Source of the DNA: Tetracentron sinense
Taxonomy: Eukaryota > Streptophyta > Magnoliopsida > Trochodendrales > Trochodendraceae
Assembly (NCBI GenBank): GCA_015143295.1
Contig: CM026557.1
Span: forward strand, 31,567,965-31,631,964
DNA length: 64,000 bases
Reading direction: 5' to 3'
Shown: in pieces, positions 1 through 10,976 of the stretch
How the letters are laid out: each line of letters begins with the position of its first letter
Position numbering within the stretch: position 1 is the stretch's first letter
Translations under genes and position numbers: made by a program
The notes under the pieces: model-generated
Seen by the model: the letters and a program-made list of their open reading frames with translations, nothing else
Told to the model about the DNA's origin: nothing
Databases searched by the model: none

Positions 1-2430
1 GTGATGCCTTTTGGACTCACGAACGCGCCGGCAGCCTTTATGGATTTGATGAACCGGGTGTTCCGGCCATATCTTGATAGGTGTGTGATTGTATTTGTTG
101 ATGACATTTTGGTCTATTCCCAGACAAGGGAAGATCACACACGCGACCTACGCCTTGCTTTGGAAATGCTAAGAGAGCACAAGCTATACGCCAAACTTAG
201 TAAGTGTGAGTTTTGGTTGGAAAAGGTGACATTCCTAGGCCACGTTGTTTCTGCAGAAGGTATCTCGGTAGATCCGAAGAAGATCGAAGCAGTTATGAGT
301 TGGGCGAAGCCCAAGAGTGTTACGGAGATACGCAGCTTCCTTGGGTTGGCAGGCTACTACAGGAGATTCGTAGAGGGTTTCTCTAGCCTTGCAGCACCGC
401 TTACTTACCTGACAAGGAAGAATGCGAAGTTTGTATGGAGCGACAAGTGTGAGATCAGTTTCACGAAATTGAAGAAGAGGCTTACTACAGCTCCTGTTCT
501 TACAGTGCCATCCGGACCTCTTGGGTATGAGGTGTACAGTGATGCCTCACACGTTGGACTTGGATGTGTGCTTATGCAACACAAGAAGGTCATTGCCTAT
601 GCATCGAGGCAATTGAAGGAGCATGAGAAGAATTACCCCACGCACGACTTAGAGCTTGCCGCAGTCGTGTTTGCACTCAAGATCTGGCGACATTACTTAT
701 ACGGGGTGGAATTCTATGTGTATACGGACCACAAGAGCCTCAAGTACCTCTTTTCCCAAAAGGAATTGAATCTAAGGCAACGGCGTTGGATGGAATTTCT
801 GAAGGACTATGATTGTACCATTCAATACCACCCGGGTAAAGCAAATGTAGTGGCTGATGCTTTGAGTAGAAGACCTCAGGGGTTATTAGCACACATGTTG
901 GTTCAAGAATGGAAGCTACTAGAAGATTTGGCAAATCTGGACATCAGTGTGAATAACTCTGTCCGTGGTCCTACCTTGGCAAATGTTACGGTTCGGCCGT
1001 ACATTATAGATTTGATCCAAGAATATCAAGCCATGGATGCGGAATTGTTGGCTTTCCGGGACAAGGAAGTTGCCAAGGGCAATGAAGAATTTTCTCTCAC
1101 TAGTCGGGGTGCTATCACATTCAAGGGAAGGCTGTGTGTTCCAGCCAATGCAGATCTTCGGAGGGAGATTATGGATGAAGCCCACCGGGCAAAGTACACT
1201 GTGCATCCAGGGGGTACAAAGATGTACCGGAACCTCAAGACTCACTTTTGGTGGCGGAATATGAAGAGGGAGGTTGCGGAATATGTAGCACGGTGCTTGG
1301 TGTGCCAACAGGTGAAAGCAGAACACATGTGGCCCGCAGGTCTATTACAGTCCCTTCCGATTCCCGAGTGGAAATGGGAGAACATATCCATGGATTTCAT
1401 AGTTGGCTTGCCAAAGACGGCAAGGGGTTCAGATGCGATATGGGTAGTAGTGGATCGTTTGACGAAGTCCGCTCACTTCTTGCCTTACCGAACTACTTTC
1501 AACTCTAGTCAGTTAGCTGCTTTGTACATCAAGGAAGTGGTGAGGTTGCACGGAGTGCCTGTAAGTATTGTGTCGGATCGGGATCCAAGATTCACATCAC
1601 GATTCTGGAAAAGCTTTCAGGAAGCTATGGGTTCCCGACTTGATTTCAGCACTGCTTTTCATCCACAAACGGATGGACAAACCGAGAGGGTGAACCAAGT
1701 AATAGAAGATATGCTTCGGGCTTGTATGCTGGATTTCAAAGGCAGTTGGGAAGAGCACTTGCCTTTGGTGGAGTTCGCCTACAACAATAGCTATCAGGCG
1801 AGTATCCAAATGGCTCCGTTCGAGGCTTTGTATGGGCGAAGCTGCAGGTCTCCTCTCTACTGGGATGAGGTAGGAGAAAGAAAAGTACTTGGTTCGGAGT
1901 TGATTGAGCAAACTGCTAGTATAGTCAAGATCATCCGGGATCGGTTGAAAGCCGCTCAAGATCGCCAAAAGAGCTATGCAGACACACGCCGCAGGGACTT
2001 GGAATTTCAAGTAGGGGATCGAGTCTTTGTGAAAGTATCTCCTAGCAAAGGGATTATGAGATTCGGCAAAAGAGGCAAGCTTAGTCCTCCCTATGTTGGA
2101 CCGTTTGAGATTATCACGTGGGTTGGTGAAGTTGCTTATCGAGTAGCTCTTCCACCTCACATGGCCGCGGTTCACAACGTTTTCCACGTGTCTATGCTTC
2201 AGAAGTACATTGCGGACCCTTCGCATGTACTAGAATTGGAACCGTTGGAAATTCGAGAAGATCTCACGTTGGTTGAGAAGCCGATTCACATATTGGATCG
2301 GAGAGATCAAGTGCTTCGCAACAAGACAATCCCTTTGGTTCTTGTGCAATGGCAACACCATGCTCGTGAAGAAGCTACATGGGAGCGTGAAGCCGAAGTC
2401 AAAGCGAAGTACCCGGAATTGTTTGAATGA
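1..2430 (+). CDS. Ty3/gypsy pol: RT (C-terminal part), RNase H, integrase, chromodomain-like tail
   Basis: Polyprotein that copies element RNA into DNA and integrates it. It is open from the window edge for 809 codons. Visible parts: the RT catalytic box FVDDILVYS at residues 32-40; the connection segment with [16 protein letters not shown]; RNase H with YSDAS and [10 protein letters not shown]; an HHCC zinc-binding domain near residues 390-436; the integrase core with DFIVGLP, SDRDPRF and QTERVNQ; and a tail of about 30 residues around [16 protein letters not shown] that resembles the chromodomain of chromoviruses. The true start lies outside the window; an internal ATG at the edge is only where the sequence begins. 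It looks whole here. Tekay/Del assignment is from sequence style, not from a tree. Confidence 0.95.
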   Translation: MMPFGLTNAPAAFMDLMNRVFRPYLDRCVIVFVDDILVYSQTREDHTRDLRLALEMLREHKLYAKLSKCEFWLEKVTFLGHVVSAEGISVDPKKIEAVMSWAKPKSVTEIRSFLGLAGYYRRFVEGFSSLAAPLTYLTRKNAKFVWSDKCEISFTKLKKRLTTAPVLTVPSGPLGYEVYSDASHVGLGCVLMQHKKVIAYASRQLKEHEKNYPTHDLELAAVVFALKIWRHYLYGVEFYVYTDHKSLKYLFSQKELNLRQRRWMEFLKDYDCTIQYHPGKANVVADALSRRPQGLLAHMLVQEWKLLEDLANLDISVNNSVRGPTLANVTVRPYIIDLIQEYQAMDAELLAFRDKEVAKGNEEFSLTSRGAITFKGRLCVPANADLRREIMDEAHRAKYTVHPGGTKMYRNLKTHFWWRNMKREVAEYVARCLVCQQVKAEHMWPAGLLQSLPIPEWKWENISMDFIVGLPKTARGSDAIWVVVDRLTKSAHFLPYRTTFNSSQLAALYIKEVVRLHGVPVSIVSDRDPRFTSRFWKSFQEAMGSRLDFSTAFHPQTDGQTERVNQVIEDMLRACMLDFKGSWEEHLPLVEFAYNNSYQASIQMAPFEALYGRSCRSPLYWDEVGERKVLGSELIEQTASIVKIIRDRLKAAQDRQKSYADTRRRDLEFQVGDRVFVKVSPSKGIMRFGKRGKLSPPYVGPFEIITWVGEVAYRVALPPHMAAVHNVFHVSMLQKYIADPSHVLELEPLEIREDLTLVEKPIHILDRRDQVLRNKTIPLVLVQWQHHAREEATWEREAEVKAKYPELFE

Positions 2431-2518
2431 ATTATGTATAGGTTTTGTATATGTAGCTTGTAATATTGTTTGATTCTGTAATGCATGTCTCGTCCAAATT
2501 TCGAGGATGAAATTTTTG

Positions 2519-2532
2519 TAAGGGGGGGAGGA
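2519..2532 (+). other. Polypurine tract of element A
   Basis: A purine-only run with seven consecutive G lies directly before the TGTAGAGCCCC start of the LTR. This is the usual primer site for plus-strand DNA synthesis in LTR elements. Confidence 0.85.
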
Positions 2533-2740
2533 TGTAGAGCCCCGAACTTTTGACATTTATGCATGACCCTTTCGTAGCCATTTTTCCTTTAAAGTAGTGC
2601 AATTAATAAATAAGGAAGAAATTGGAAATTCCGAAATGTCAAAAACGTTCCTTTTCGAAGTACGAACCCAACGCAAGCTGAATCGTCGAAATCCGACGAG
2701 CGGGTCAAAAGATATGGCCAAAACAGTCTGGACCTGCAGG

Positions 2741-2890
2741 TAACTGATCACTCGGTCCATAGAGCGATCGATCGGTCCATAACCGATCGATCGGTAGCTA
2801 TCGCACGGTCAGAAATTTTGTATGGGGAAATTTTCCAGAGAGTGAGTTTTTGACCGGTCGATCGGTCATAAACACCGATCGCTCGGTCCT
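2741..2890 (+). repeat. Palindrome array (ACCGATCGATCGGT type) in LTR A
   Basis: About five imperfect copies of a self-complementary motif, centred on CGATCGATCGGT, each separated by 10-60 bases. The best copy, ACCGATCGATCGGT, is a perfect 14-bp palindrome. It lies in the presumed U3, upstream of the leader. Confidence 0.85.
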
Positions 2891-3884
2891 CGTGTTTTTG
2901 CAGAAATTTCATTAAGGGTGTTTTCGTCTTTTGGGCGTTTCACTCATACCTTAAAGGCTTTGCCCGATCATTTGAGGGTTCATACACAACCCTTAGAGTC
3001 TTTTGAGAGATAGAGAGAAAGGAGAAGGTTTTCCAAAACCTAGGTTTCCATTTTGGAGAGAAATCAAAGGGTTTTGAAACCCTAGATCAACCTCAAGCCC
3101 GATTTCTTCAAGATTTCGGTTCAAGCATTCGTGGAGCTCGTGTTCCAAGCTAGGGCAGCAACTTACGTGCATTTTGGAAGGGGATTCCTTCCCTCTTTTG
3201 TCAAGGCCGGTACTCCTTACTACCCTCCTAGTTATATCTTCTCTTTTCCTTTATTTCTTCTTGTTTTCCTTCATATATATATATATGTATGTTATGAGAT
3301 GGATGGTATGTATGGTAAATGGAGATGGATGTTGGCGAATGGACGCCGTGTGGATGATGTAATGAATGAATGGGGAAGGGCATTGTACTAATAATAAACA
3401 TACAAGTGTGATGTGAGTATAACCCACCTAGAAAAGCATGATTTAGGTTTAAGTAAATTATGAACACACCCTATGTTTGATGAAATGCCAAGGTGAATAA
3501 AATGAATGATAAATTAAGGGAGTGCATGCCTAATTACCCATGAAATTGTTAGGGCTTATGTTAGTGTGTTTCTTGCGTTTCTTGAAATGTGAAAATTATT
3601 ACTTGCTTCAATTGTGATATGCTATGCTTTGTTAATCACCCCAATTTGCCATATTTAATTCCAAATGCAAGTATGCACACGATCTCACGAGCACGCATGA
3701 AATGACGTGATTTACCGATGTTTTAAGTATGGGACGTAGAGGTGGAGCATATCCTAAGATATGTTTCACTTCGCTTTTGACAAGGGCAAAACAATCATTC
3801 ATTGCATAGGGAAAGGTCTCCCATCCCCTCGCATGACATGCATAGCATCACATGACATGCATAACTCTGCATGGCATGACACGC

Positions 3885-4092
3885 ATGGATGCTAGTTGCG
3901 ACGGGTTATGAAGGGCAACTAGGCATTCACATTTCGCATGAATGCTAGTTGCGACGGGCTATGAACGGCAACCAGGCATCCTCATCTGCATATAGGGTAC
4001 TAGTTGCGATGGACTATGAACGGCAACTAGGCATATCATTCAGTGTACAGGGTACTAGTTGCGACGGGCTATGAACGACAACTAGGCATGTG
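3885..4092 (+). repeat. Hairpin minisatellite in LTR A
   Basis: Four copies of a unit of about 38 bp spaced about 57 bp apart. Each has CTAGTTGC on the left and GCAACTAG (or GCAACCAG) on the right of a short loop, so each unit can fold into a stem. It lies between the donor-like and acceptor-like sites of the LTR leader. Confidence 0.85.
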
Positions 4093-4443
4093 AACATGTT
4101 TAAATTATGAACAAGCAAGCATGATACTTGCATGACACGCATGACATGACATGGCACGCATGATGCAAGCATGACAAGCATGACACGGTTAACAAGTTCC
4201 CAATCACGAAAAAGGGTATTTCAAGTCAAGTCAAGTGCACGATGTTTTCAAGGGTTTTATTAGTTTTTCTGAATGCAAGCATGAATATAAATTGCTTTAC
4301 TTCCTTGTATGATATAAATTGTTCCTGTTCTATATATGCAATTTGTTTCCTACATTATGCATGCTATCTGTATACTATGATTGTTGGTTAGTATTTAGTA
4401 CCCGCTGAATATTCCATGCTCAGCCGTACTTCTTATGTCGGCA

Positions 4444-4554
4444 GGTTCTGAGGGAGCTGCTGCTCCATTTGATGTTTGTGCTCCTGGTCCATGGGTGGAG
4501 GAGGAGTACATCGAGGAGCCTTTGGAGGAACCTCCCGTAGAGGGTTACCAGTAG
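4444..4554 (+). other. Short acidic frame with PWVEEEY core, LTR A
   Basis: Thirty-six codons and a stop, directly after the GTCGGCAG/GT junction. Core PFDVCAPGPWVEEEYIEE. No ATG opens it inside the segment. The same phase relative to the AG/GT is kept in B, C, D, E and A'. The A' copy has the same length, and all four base differences within WVEEEY are silent. Confidence 0.6.
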
Positions 4555-5104
4555 GTGGTGTTAGATTCTGAGTGGACTAGCTGTGGGTGAGCATGAGTGA
4601 TTATATCCATGTATTTTGGCGGGCATGTCCGCACTTTCTTTGTTTTGATTTCTTTGTATTAAAACTTGGACCATGTGTATATACTTAGAGGTTTGTTAGA
4701 CTTCCACTGTGTCTTATAGTTATGCTTCCGCTGTTATGCTCTATTGTATATGCTCTGTGGGTGTTTTGCAGGTGGTTTGTCAAGCAAGTCATGTAAGTCA
4801 TGATTTAGTCGTCCACGATTCACTCTAACTCCTAGGGTGGGTTTTGGGTCGCGACAGATAGGGTAAACGTCTGATTTCCAAAGTTGGATCTGCTGAAAAT
4901 ATGAGTTGCTGAAATCCATTTCCGGACCAGTCGTGTTTAGAGCCATTTTAGGTAATTAAAAACTTGGAATTAGGACTTGTCTATTAGAGACAAAATTGTT
5001 CTCCTTTGAATGAAGAGTCTAACACAAGTTGAATTGTCAAAATATGATAAGGGAATCAAAAGGTATTACCGAAATACCAAAGCATGAAAATCTGGAAACT
5101 TTCG

Positions 5105-5303
5105 GTCATTGTTACGAACGATCGTCAATACCCTACGAACGATTATAGGAGACCTACGAATGATCGTAGAAAGCCTATGAACAATCATAGAGTCCCAAAA
5201 ATGGGCAAAATCTATGGAACACCTACGATTGATCGTAGAAAACCTACAAACGATCGTAGAAGAGCTATGAGTGATCGTAGATACGCTACGACCGATCGTA
5301 TGT
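5105..5303 (+). repeat. Palindrome array (CTACGATTGATCGTAG type), B 5' LTR
   Basis: Around nine tandemly spaced near-palindromes built on TACGA..GATCGTA, such as CTACGATTGATCGTAG. It occupies the same LTR position as the ACCGATCGATCGGT arrays of A, D and E but has a different sequence. TATAAATA follows about 50 bases downstream. Confidence 0.85.
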
Positions 5304-5355
5304 CGCAAATCAGATTTCCTAAGTGCATGATTTTTAGGGTTTTCAACCCTTGGCC

Positions 5356-5363
5356 TATAAATA
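5356..5363 (+). promoter_or_regulatory. TATA box of B 5' LTR
   Basis: GGCCTATAAATAAG, just downstream of the palindrome array and upstream of an A/G-rich leader. The same box is at 24185-24192 in the 3' LTR. Confidence 0.7.
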
Positions 5364-5747
5364 AGATATCTTTTGAGGGGTTTTGGTTTACCCTAAACCT
5401 AAAGAGAGACCTTGGGAGAGAAAATAAAGAAGAGTGAAGATTTTCAAAGAGGGTTTTGGATTAAAGAAGAAGAGCTCCAATCAAACTCCCACAAACTTGG
5501 ATTTCTACTCAAGGGTTCTCCTTCAACCTAGGATTTGACCAAGAGGTAAGTACCTACCACTATCTAGCTTTGCTAAGATACAAAGATGGAATGAGATTTA
5601 ATGTATGGGTAGAATGAAAATAGTAAGAACATCCTATTATCTAACTAGGTTATGATGCAAATAGTCAATGTAGGATTTTGGGTAAACTACACTATGATTA
5701 AATGAGTAAATAAGGGTATAAGATTTGGGGGTTTTTCAATATAATGA

Positions 5748-6060
5748 ATTGTCAAGGATGTTGGTAGCCCAAGATAGTTCGGGTGCTGACATCTTGCTCA
5801 TAAGCTAAGATGTAAGAAATTCTCACAATTTTAAGGATTTAACAAGGAGGTTGGTAGCCCAGGGTTTTGCGGGTGCTAACCTCTTGTTCATAAGAAATTC
5901 TCACAAGCAAGTGTACTGTCAAGGAGGTTGGTAGCCCAGGGTTTTGTGGGTATTAACCTCTTACTCATAAGAAAGTTTGATAAGTTCGGTGGATTGTCAA
6001 GGAGGTTGGCAGCCCAAGGTTTTACGAGTGCTAACCTCTTGCTCATAAGAAATTTGAAAA
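5748..6060 (+). repeat. Hairpin minisatellite in B 5' LTR
   Basis: Four units of about 80 bp containing GAGGTTGGTAGCCC and, after a short loop, GGGTGCTAACCTC, which are near-complementary. The first unit has GATGTT paired with ACATC where the others have GAGGTT paired with ACCTC. The D-family LTR carries the same unit in reverse orientation. Confidence 0.85.
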
Positions 6061-6215
6061 GGAAGTCTCATAAGAAATCTCATAAGGCTCATAAGAACTC
6101 ACAAGAACTCATAAGCTCATAAGAACTCACAAGGAACTCACAAGAACTCATAAGCTCATAAGAACTCCTAAGGAACTCACAAGAACTCATAAGCTCCTAA
6201 GAACTCATAAGAACA
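6061..6215 (+). repeat. Short CATAAGAACTCA repeats in B LTR
   Basis: Dense irregular repeats of ACTCATAAG, CTCATAAGAA and ACTCACAAGA. LTR C has related text at about 48020-48110. Low-complexity extension of the minisatellite zone. Confidence 0.75.
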
Positions 6216-6404
6216 ATAGAAAGTATTTTGTTTCCTACGAAAGATAAATTTGACGAATAAATGTCTATGCTGGTTTCAAGCATGATTTGTGAATTGTATC
6301 TCTTTCAATTACTCGTATGTGATATTATTGTTGTTATAACATTGTTAGCTAGTAGTATGTATACGCTGAGTATTCCATGCTCAGCCATATATTTTATGTC
6401 GGCA

Positions 6405-6551
6405 GGTACACGGGTCCCCTTCGACATCTATGCTCTGGGTCCTTGGATAGAGGAGGACTATGGCGAGGATGAGCCATATGAAGAGTTGGTAGTGGAGCCT
6501 CAGGTGGGGGCTAGACACTTAGACTATTACCCCTTTCAGGGTCATTACTGA
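6405..6551 (+). other. Short acidic frame with PWIEEDY core, B 5' LTR
   Basis: Begins at the AG/GT junction in the same phase as in LTR A. Core PFDIYALGPWIEEDYGEDEP and a tail containing LDYYPF; 48 codons before the stop. The frame also extends upstream to an ATG at 6261, but that part overlaps the conserved non-coding block. Confidence 0.6.
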
Positions 6552-6806
6552 GAGCGAGAGAGAGGATATTACAATTGTATTTTGATGAGTGGGCATGTCT
6601 ACTCTTCTTTTGTTTTAATTGTTGTATAAACTTGAAATACAGTCGTATGTATAGAAAGAAAATTTTAGTTCATGCTTCCGCACTGTATTATTATTCCGCT
6701 ATGTTCTGCCTTGTGTATTTTTACAAGATGATTTAGTATCGGATATGGCAAGTCACGAGCCAAAGTATCCTTAACTCCTAGGGGGCATTTTGGGTTAAGA
6801 CAGAGG

Positions 6807-6818
6807 TTGTATCAGAGC
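6807..6818 (+). other. Primer-binding site of element B (initiator tRNA-Met type)
   Basis: TTGTATCAGAGC, four bases after the LTR end, matches the TGGTATCAGAGC complement of plant initiator tRNA-Met at all but one position. This fixes the right end of the 5' LTR. Confidence 0.8.
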
Positions 6819-7141
6819 CTAGGTATTAGGTTCTCTAGGGTCATTAGAATACGATACCACGCTTGAACCAAGGCATTAGGTCTGAATAAAGAGTTGTATT
6901 CCAAGTATAGACTAATTTTTTAGTCTTAGTCCATAACTGGTTGGAACTCAACCGACCTAGCGTCTTAGCCTTAAGAGGTTCCTAGGAAAGCTAACTTCAA
7001 ATGTACTATTATAGTATGATGTGTATATCTTATGTATGCTCTATTCTTATATGAATGTCTGATGTTGTTGAACTTCAAGGCTTAAATAAATATGGTTTCC
7101 GAGTTAGACTCATGTTTTGCTATTGTTCTTAGGACGTAGTC

Positions 7142-8201
7142 ATGAAATGTGGCACACGGGGTCGTGGACTCCATACTAGGAGTAGTGGATCATCCCCTCC
7201 TCCATCGGGTGATGCACAACCTGATTTTTCTCAGGCCTTTGCATCCATAGCAGAGACCTTGGCGATGCTAGTAGCCAGGCCTGCTGCTATCGCTATGCCT
7301 ACACCCACTCTTTTCCAGCACACCGCAAGTCTTGAGGTATTTAGGAGACTTAATCCTCCTACCTTCGTCAGAACTACTATGGTCGCAGAGGCATGAATCG
7401 TGCAAATGGAGAAGATATTCAGAGCACTCCACTGTACAGATGAGCAGCGGGTTGACTGGGCCACCTTCGTGATGGAAAGTGCGGCCGAGCATTGGTGGAG
7501 GGCTACATTGAGGCAAAGAGATGCCTCTAGAGCAAGGGAGCCATGGTCATGGGGGGAATTCTTGGATGTCTTCTACAAACAGTACTTCCCCATGGCTGTC
7601 AGGGAACAAAAGGAGGTGGAGTTTCTCACCTTAGTACAGGGAGATATCTCTATGGCAGATTACGAGGCCACATTCATGGAGTTTTCCCGATTCACACTAC
7701 AGCTAATTGCTTCGAAAAATATGCGAGTCAGAAAGTTTGAGAGGGGATTGAAGGACTCTATCCGATGTTCTAGATGGGCACCTAGGGAAAGGTTGTGAGC
7801 AAGACGAAGCTTACCGAGAAGAATTCAGACGAATTCTTCAAGAGGAGAGAGATGACTCGAGGCCAGTCTAGTAGTGCGGGGCCATCGAAGAAGATGGCTA
7901 GGATAGCCCCATATCAGGCAGCCAAGTCGATGCAGTCCCAGAGGCCTCCCTTGGTACCACAGGAGTCTCGCCCGACTGCTACGCAGGCACCTCGCCCCGC
8001 CTTTTCATAGGCTACCTGATATGTGCCACCTATATTCTCATCGTCATTTGAGGAATGCCCTTATTGTGGCCGGAGACACAAGGCTAAAGAATGTTGCAAA
8101 CTTTCGGGTGGGTGTTTTCACTATGGAGACGTGAATCACATGATCAGGGATTGCCCTTGTAGGCAGTTGCAGCCCGCCCAACCTCAGGGGAGAAGGCCCC
8201 C
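7142..8201 (+). pseudogene. gag of element B (fossil)
   Basis: Capsid-type protein that packages element RNA. The N-terminal part reads RGRGLHTRSSG and DFSQAFASIAETLAMLVARP, closely matching the D-family gag at 13013-13402 on the other strand. The central retrotransposon-gag domain shows WRATLRQRD, EFLDVFYKQYFP and VEFLTLVQGDISMADYE. A zinc-knuckle region with CFHYGDVNHMIRDC lies near 8110-8160. The sequence is broken in several places and is then split by element D; a short stretch continues at 16540. Confidence 0.85.
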
Positions 8202-8206
8202 AGTTC
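8202..8206 (+). repeat. Target duplication of element D, left copy (AGTTC)
   Basis: AGTTC immediately before the D element, repeated exactly at 16540-16544 immediately after it. Confidence 0.92.
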
Positions 8207-8496
8207 TGTCGCGCCCCAAAATACCCCTTAGGAGTTAAGGGATACTTTAGGTGTGACTATACGTACCTGCCAAACCATCCTGTAATGAATAAGATAATTA
8301 CATTACTAGACAATGATAATTAGAGCGCGGAAGCTAAACATAAATGCGGAAGTGTAAACTAACTTTTTCTTTTCTTCTAAGATTTTCAGAATAGTATTCC
8401 AAGTTAACATATATACAAAACATGTCTAAGTCTAAGGTGGACAGACCCACCTATCAAAATGTCAAAATACAAAAAAGACCCTCTCGTACTCTCCCC

Positions 8497-8628
8497 TCAA
8501 CAGTAGTCGAGGTATGGCCACACGTCAAGGTCTCGGTCCACCTGAGACTGCAATGGGATAGACGGCTCTCTCTCCTCGATATACTCTTCCTCGACCCAAG
8601 GCTCTGGGTCGAGGGCTCCCTCAGTACC
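8497..8628 (-). other. Short acidic frame with PWVEEEY core, D left LTR
   Basis: Forty-three codons and a stop, beginning at the acceptor-like GGCAG/GT in the same phase as in the other families. Core DPEPWVEEEYIEEREP, tail DRDLDVWPYLDYC. Confidence 0.6.
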
Positions 8629-8924
8629 TGCCGACATAAAAGTACGGCTGAGCATGGAATACTCAGCGAGTACAAGCTACTAGCTATCCATAACAATAAT
8701 AAACATGCAAGGAGTAGTACAATACCCATCATCAATTCCAGGCAATAGTAAAATCATAGAATTAGACAATATTAAACATGGAGCAATATTGTCATCTTGA
8801 TGTGCATCAATGCAAAAACGCCGATAAAACTCATGCTTGAAAACCCGTTTCCATGTCTCGGTATGCATTATAGAAATCATGTATGCGTGCATGCATGAAT
8901 GTCTTGTCATCATCTTGAAACCTT

Positions 8925-9215
8925 GCATCTTGTAACTTGTGAGCCAGAGGCTAGCACCCGAATTTCTCTGGGCTGCCAACCTCCTTGATATGAAGGGTTT
9001 TCTTGTGAGCCAGAAGCTAGTACCCGAATGTCCCTAGGCTACCAACCTCTTTGACAATATGTAATTTTTATTACTTGTTTAGTTTTCTTGTGAGCCAGAG
9101 GCTAGTACCCGAATGTCCCTGGGCTACCAACCTCCTTGACAATATGTGTTTTAGGGGTTTTCTTGTGAGCCAGAGGCTAGTACCCGAATTTCCCTGGGCT
9201 ACCAACCTCCTTGAC
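8925..9215 (-). repeat. Hairpin minisatellite, D left LTR (4 units)
   Basis: Units of about 70-85 bp with GTGAGCCAGAGGCTAGTACC and GGGCTACCAACCTC; GAGGCTAGTACCC and GGGCTACCAACCTC are near-complementary, so each unit can form a stem. Related to the B minisatellite in reverse. Confidence 0.88.
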
Positions 9216-10084
9216 ATGCAATATTTTCTTGTTGTTATTATATACATATACAATTGAAATCGCGGTTCATGCTAACATGCGTGCTCGTGTATGTGTCAAT
9301 AGTGACCATCGTGGAATGAGGATAGCAAGAGAGATATGGCATCATAATTCGATTCATCATATAAGCATAGGAGCACTTAAGAAATTTGCACATTACTTGA
9401 TCAATTCATCATTCATAAGAGTACATGCATGAGGCCTATTTCCATTTTCTTCATTCAAGTCATTATTTCATAGTTTAGGTATTTTGTCAAACACTTAGCA
9501 TGCAAGTTTCCTCCATAGTTCATCTTCTTATTTTTAGTGCATATTTTCCATCCAATAATCATCCTCCATTTTTCCATTACACAAACCACACATCATACAT
9601 TCGGCATCCCATCGCCTCAATCAATCTCTCATCCACACATCCATATCCTTTTTCCTTTTCTTGTTTATAATTACTAGAATGATACATTTTACAAGGAAGG
9701 AAACCTACTAACATGAATCACATTTCACATAAAAAGCCTAGATTATCGCTAGGGAAAGTTAGTAGGGTGTACTAACTTTGAAGAAGAGAAGAAAACCCTT
9801 GAAAAACGCTGTGGAGAACGCTGCCCTAGCTTGGAATGGGACTCCACACGTGCTTGAGGTTGGATTTGAGAGATCCAAGATTTTGAGATGGTCATGGGTT
9901 CCAAAACCCCTTGATTCTCTCAAGTTGATGCCCTAGGGCGAAAACCCCTTCTCTCCTCTCTCACTCCCTCTCAAAATATGGCTAAGGGTGTTTATGAACA
10001 CCCTTGGCTCGAGCCAACCCTTAAAAATAAGGGTGGAGTTGTCAAAAGACCAAATAAACCCCTAAACAAATTTCTGAAAATCGC

Positions 10085-10168
10085 GTAGGACCGATCTACC
10101 GGTAGTGGACCGATCGATCGGTGCTTATGACCGATCTACCGGTAGTGGACCGATCTCTCGGTCTTGAC
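10085..10168 (-). repeat. Palindrome array in D left LTR
   Basis: Four close copies of ACCGATCTACCGGT and ACCGATCGATCGGT types within about 80 bases. The matching array in the other LTR is at 15655-15745. Confidence 0.88.
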
Positions 10169-10963
10169 TGGTGCTACAGAACGCACTTCAGTATTTTGGC
10201 CATAACCTTTGACTCGGTGCTCCGCTTTTGACGATTCAACTTGAGTTAGATTCGTCTTTCGAAGTGGAACAACTTTAAGGTTTTGTAAAAATTCTAATTC
10301 TTCTTTATTCATGGACAAAAAGTCCCCTAAAGCTGACTGGTCTGCAATGGGTTGCGACAGCCCAAATTTGCAGCCGACCCGATTTTGGAAATCCCACTTT
10401 TGACTCAACCCCGACTCAAAATCAGGGAAAATGATCAACATGAACCTTGAAGAGGGTTCTAATATCTTTCTAAAAATTCAGTAATCACTTAATTCTGAGG
10501 AAAGATGACTAAAATAGAGCCCTTTAAAGTTGAGGTAAATGCCAAAACATACCTTTTCGACACCTAGAATACCTCGAGTGTTTTCACACTCTTTTCCCCT
10601 TGTGTCCAACACCCTAATCACACCTCATAAATCATTCTCCATAAGTCTTTAACTCACCTCAATGATCATTAAATTCACACCGACATGCATGAGAGGCTCC
10701 GGCCTCTTTATGCCTTATGCACTAGCACTATTCACCAACAACCCATTGAAACACTTAGGGTATTTGTACCCTTGATTTCACTTACTTAGAGTATCTTTAC
10801 ACTCTCTTTTTACGACTCAAACCATGTACGTAAAACCCTCAATTGACTAATCATAATATCAAGAACACAATGGGAGGCCTTAGGCCTTCTCACATACCAT
10901 ACAAGGGCACCTTTGACTGGCACTATTCATAGTATAGTGAACTTGAATTTCCGGGGTTCTACA

Positions 10964-10976
10964 TCCTCCCCCCCTT
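10964..10976 (-). other. Polypurine tract of element D
   Basis: On the minus strand this reads AAGGGGGGGGAGGA, directly before the TGTAGAACCCC start of the LTR. Confidence 0.85.

Larger units (their letters stand above)
1..4856 (+). mobile_element. Ty3/gypsy element A (Tekay/Del-like), 3' part
   Basis: Right-hand part of an LTR retrotransposon: pol, polypurine tract and a complete 3' LTR. The 5' LTR, gag and protease lie off the left edge. Domain order RT, RNase H, integrase and a C-terminal chromodomain-like tail marks it as Ty3/gypsy; the sequence style fits the Tekay/Del chromoviruses. The flank to the right is the middle of the B-family LTR (compare 4857 on with 23773 on), so A jumped into B. 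The visible coding part looks whole, which suggests a fairly young copy. Confidence 0.93.
2533..4856 (+). repeat. 3' LTR of element A (2,324 bp)
   Basis: Begins TGTAGAGCCCC right after the polypurine tract and ends GGTCGCGACA, where the B-family LTR resumes. It contains a GATC palindrome array, a leader with AAGGCCGGTACTCC near 3202, a minisatellite, the conserved CTGAATATTCCATGCTCAG block, an acceptor-like GTCGGCAG/GT at 4437-4446 and a short acidic frame. A related solo copy lies reversed at 30807-32967. Confidence 0.93.
4857..6802 (+). repeat. 5' LTR of element B (part right of element A)
   Basis: Aligns with the 3' LTR from 23773 on and ends GGGTTAAGACA just before a primer-binding site. 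Contains a palindrome array (about 5105-5303), TATAAATA at 5356-5363, a leader ending AAGAG/GTAAGTAC near 5545, hairpin minisatellites, the CTGAGTATTCCATGCTCAG block at about 6365 and the acceptor-like GTCGGCAG/GT at 6399-6407. Confidence 0.92.
8207..10963 (-). repeat. LTR of D, left copy (3' LTR in element orientation)
   Basis: On the plus strand it runs from TGTCGCGCCCC to GGGGTTCTACA, 2,757 bp. It carries four units of the hairpin minisatellite where the other LTR carries five. It also carries the palindrome array, the conserved block and the short acidic frame. Confidence 0.93.

Noticed and set aside
1597-2226. Long minus-strand frame of 209 codons
   Set aside because: Antisense shadow of the element A integrase; no recognisable domains.
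8925-9215. Repeat with near-constant spacing, considered as an array of control sites
   Set aside because: Explained as the D/B minisatellite within an LTR leader.
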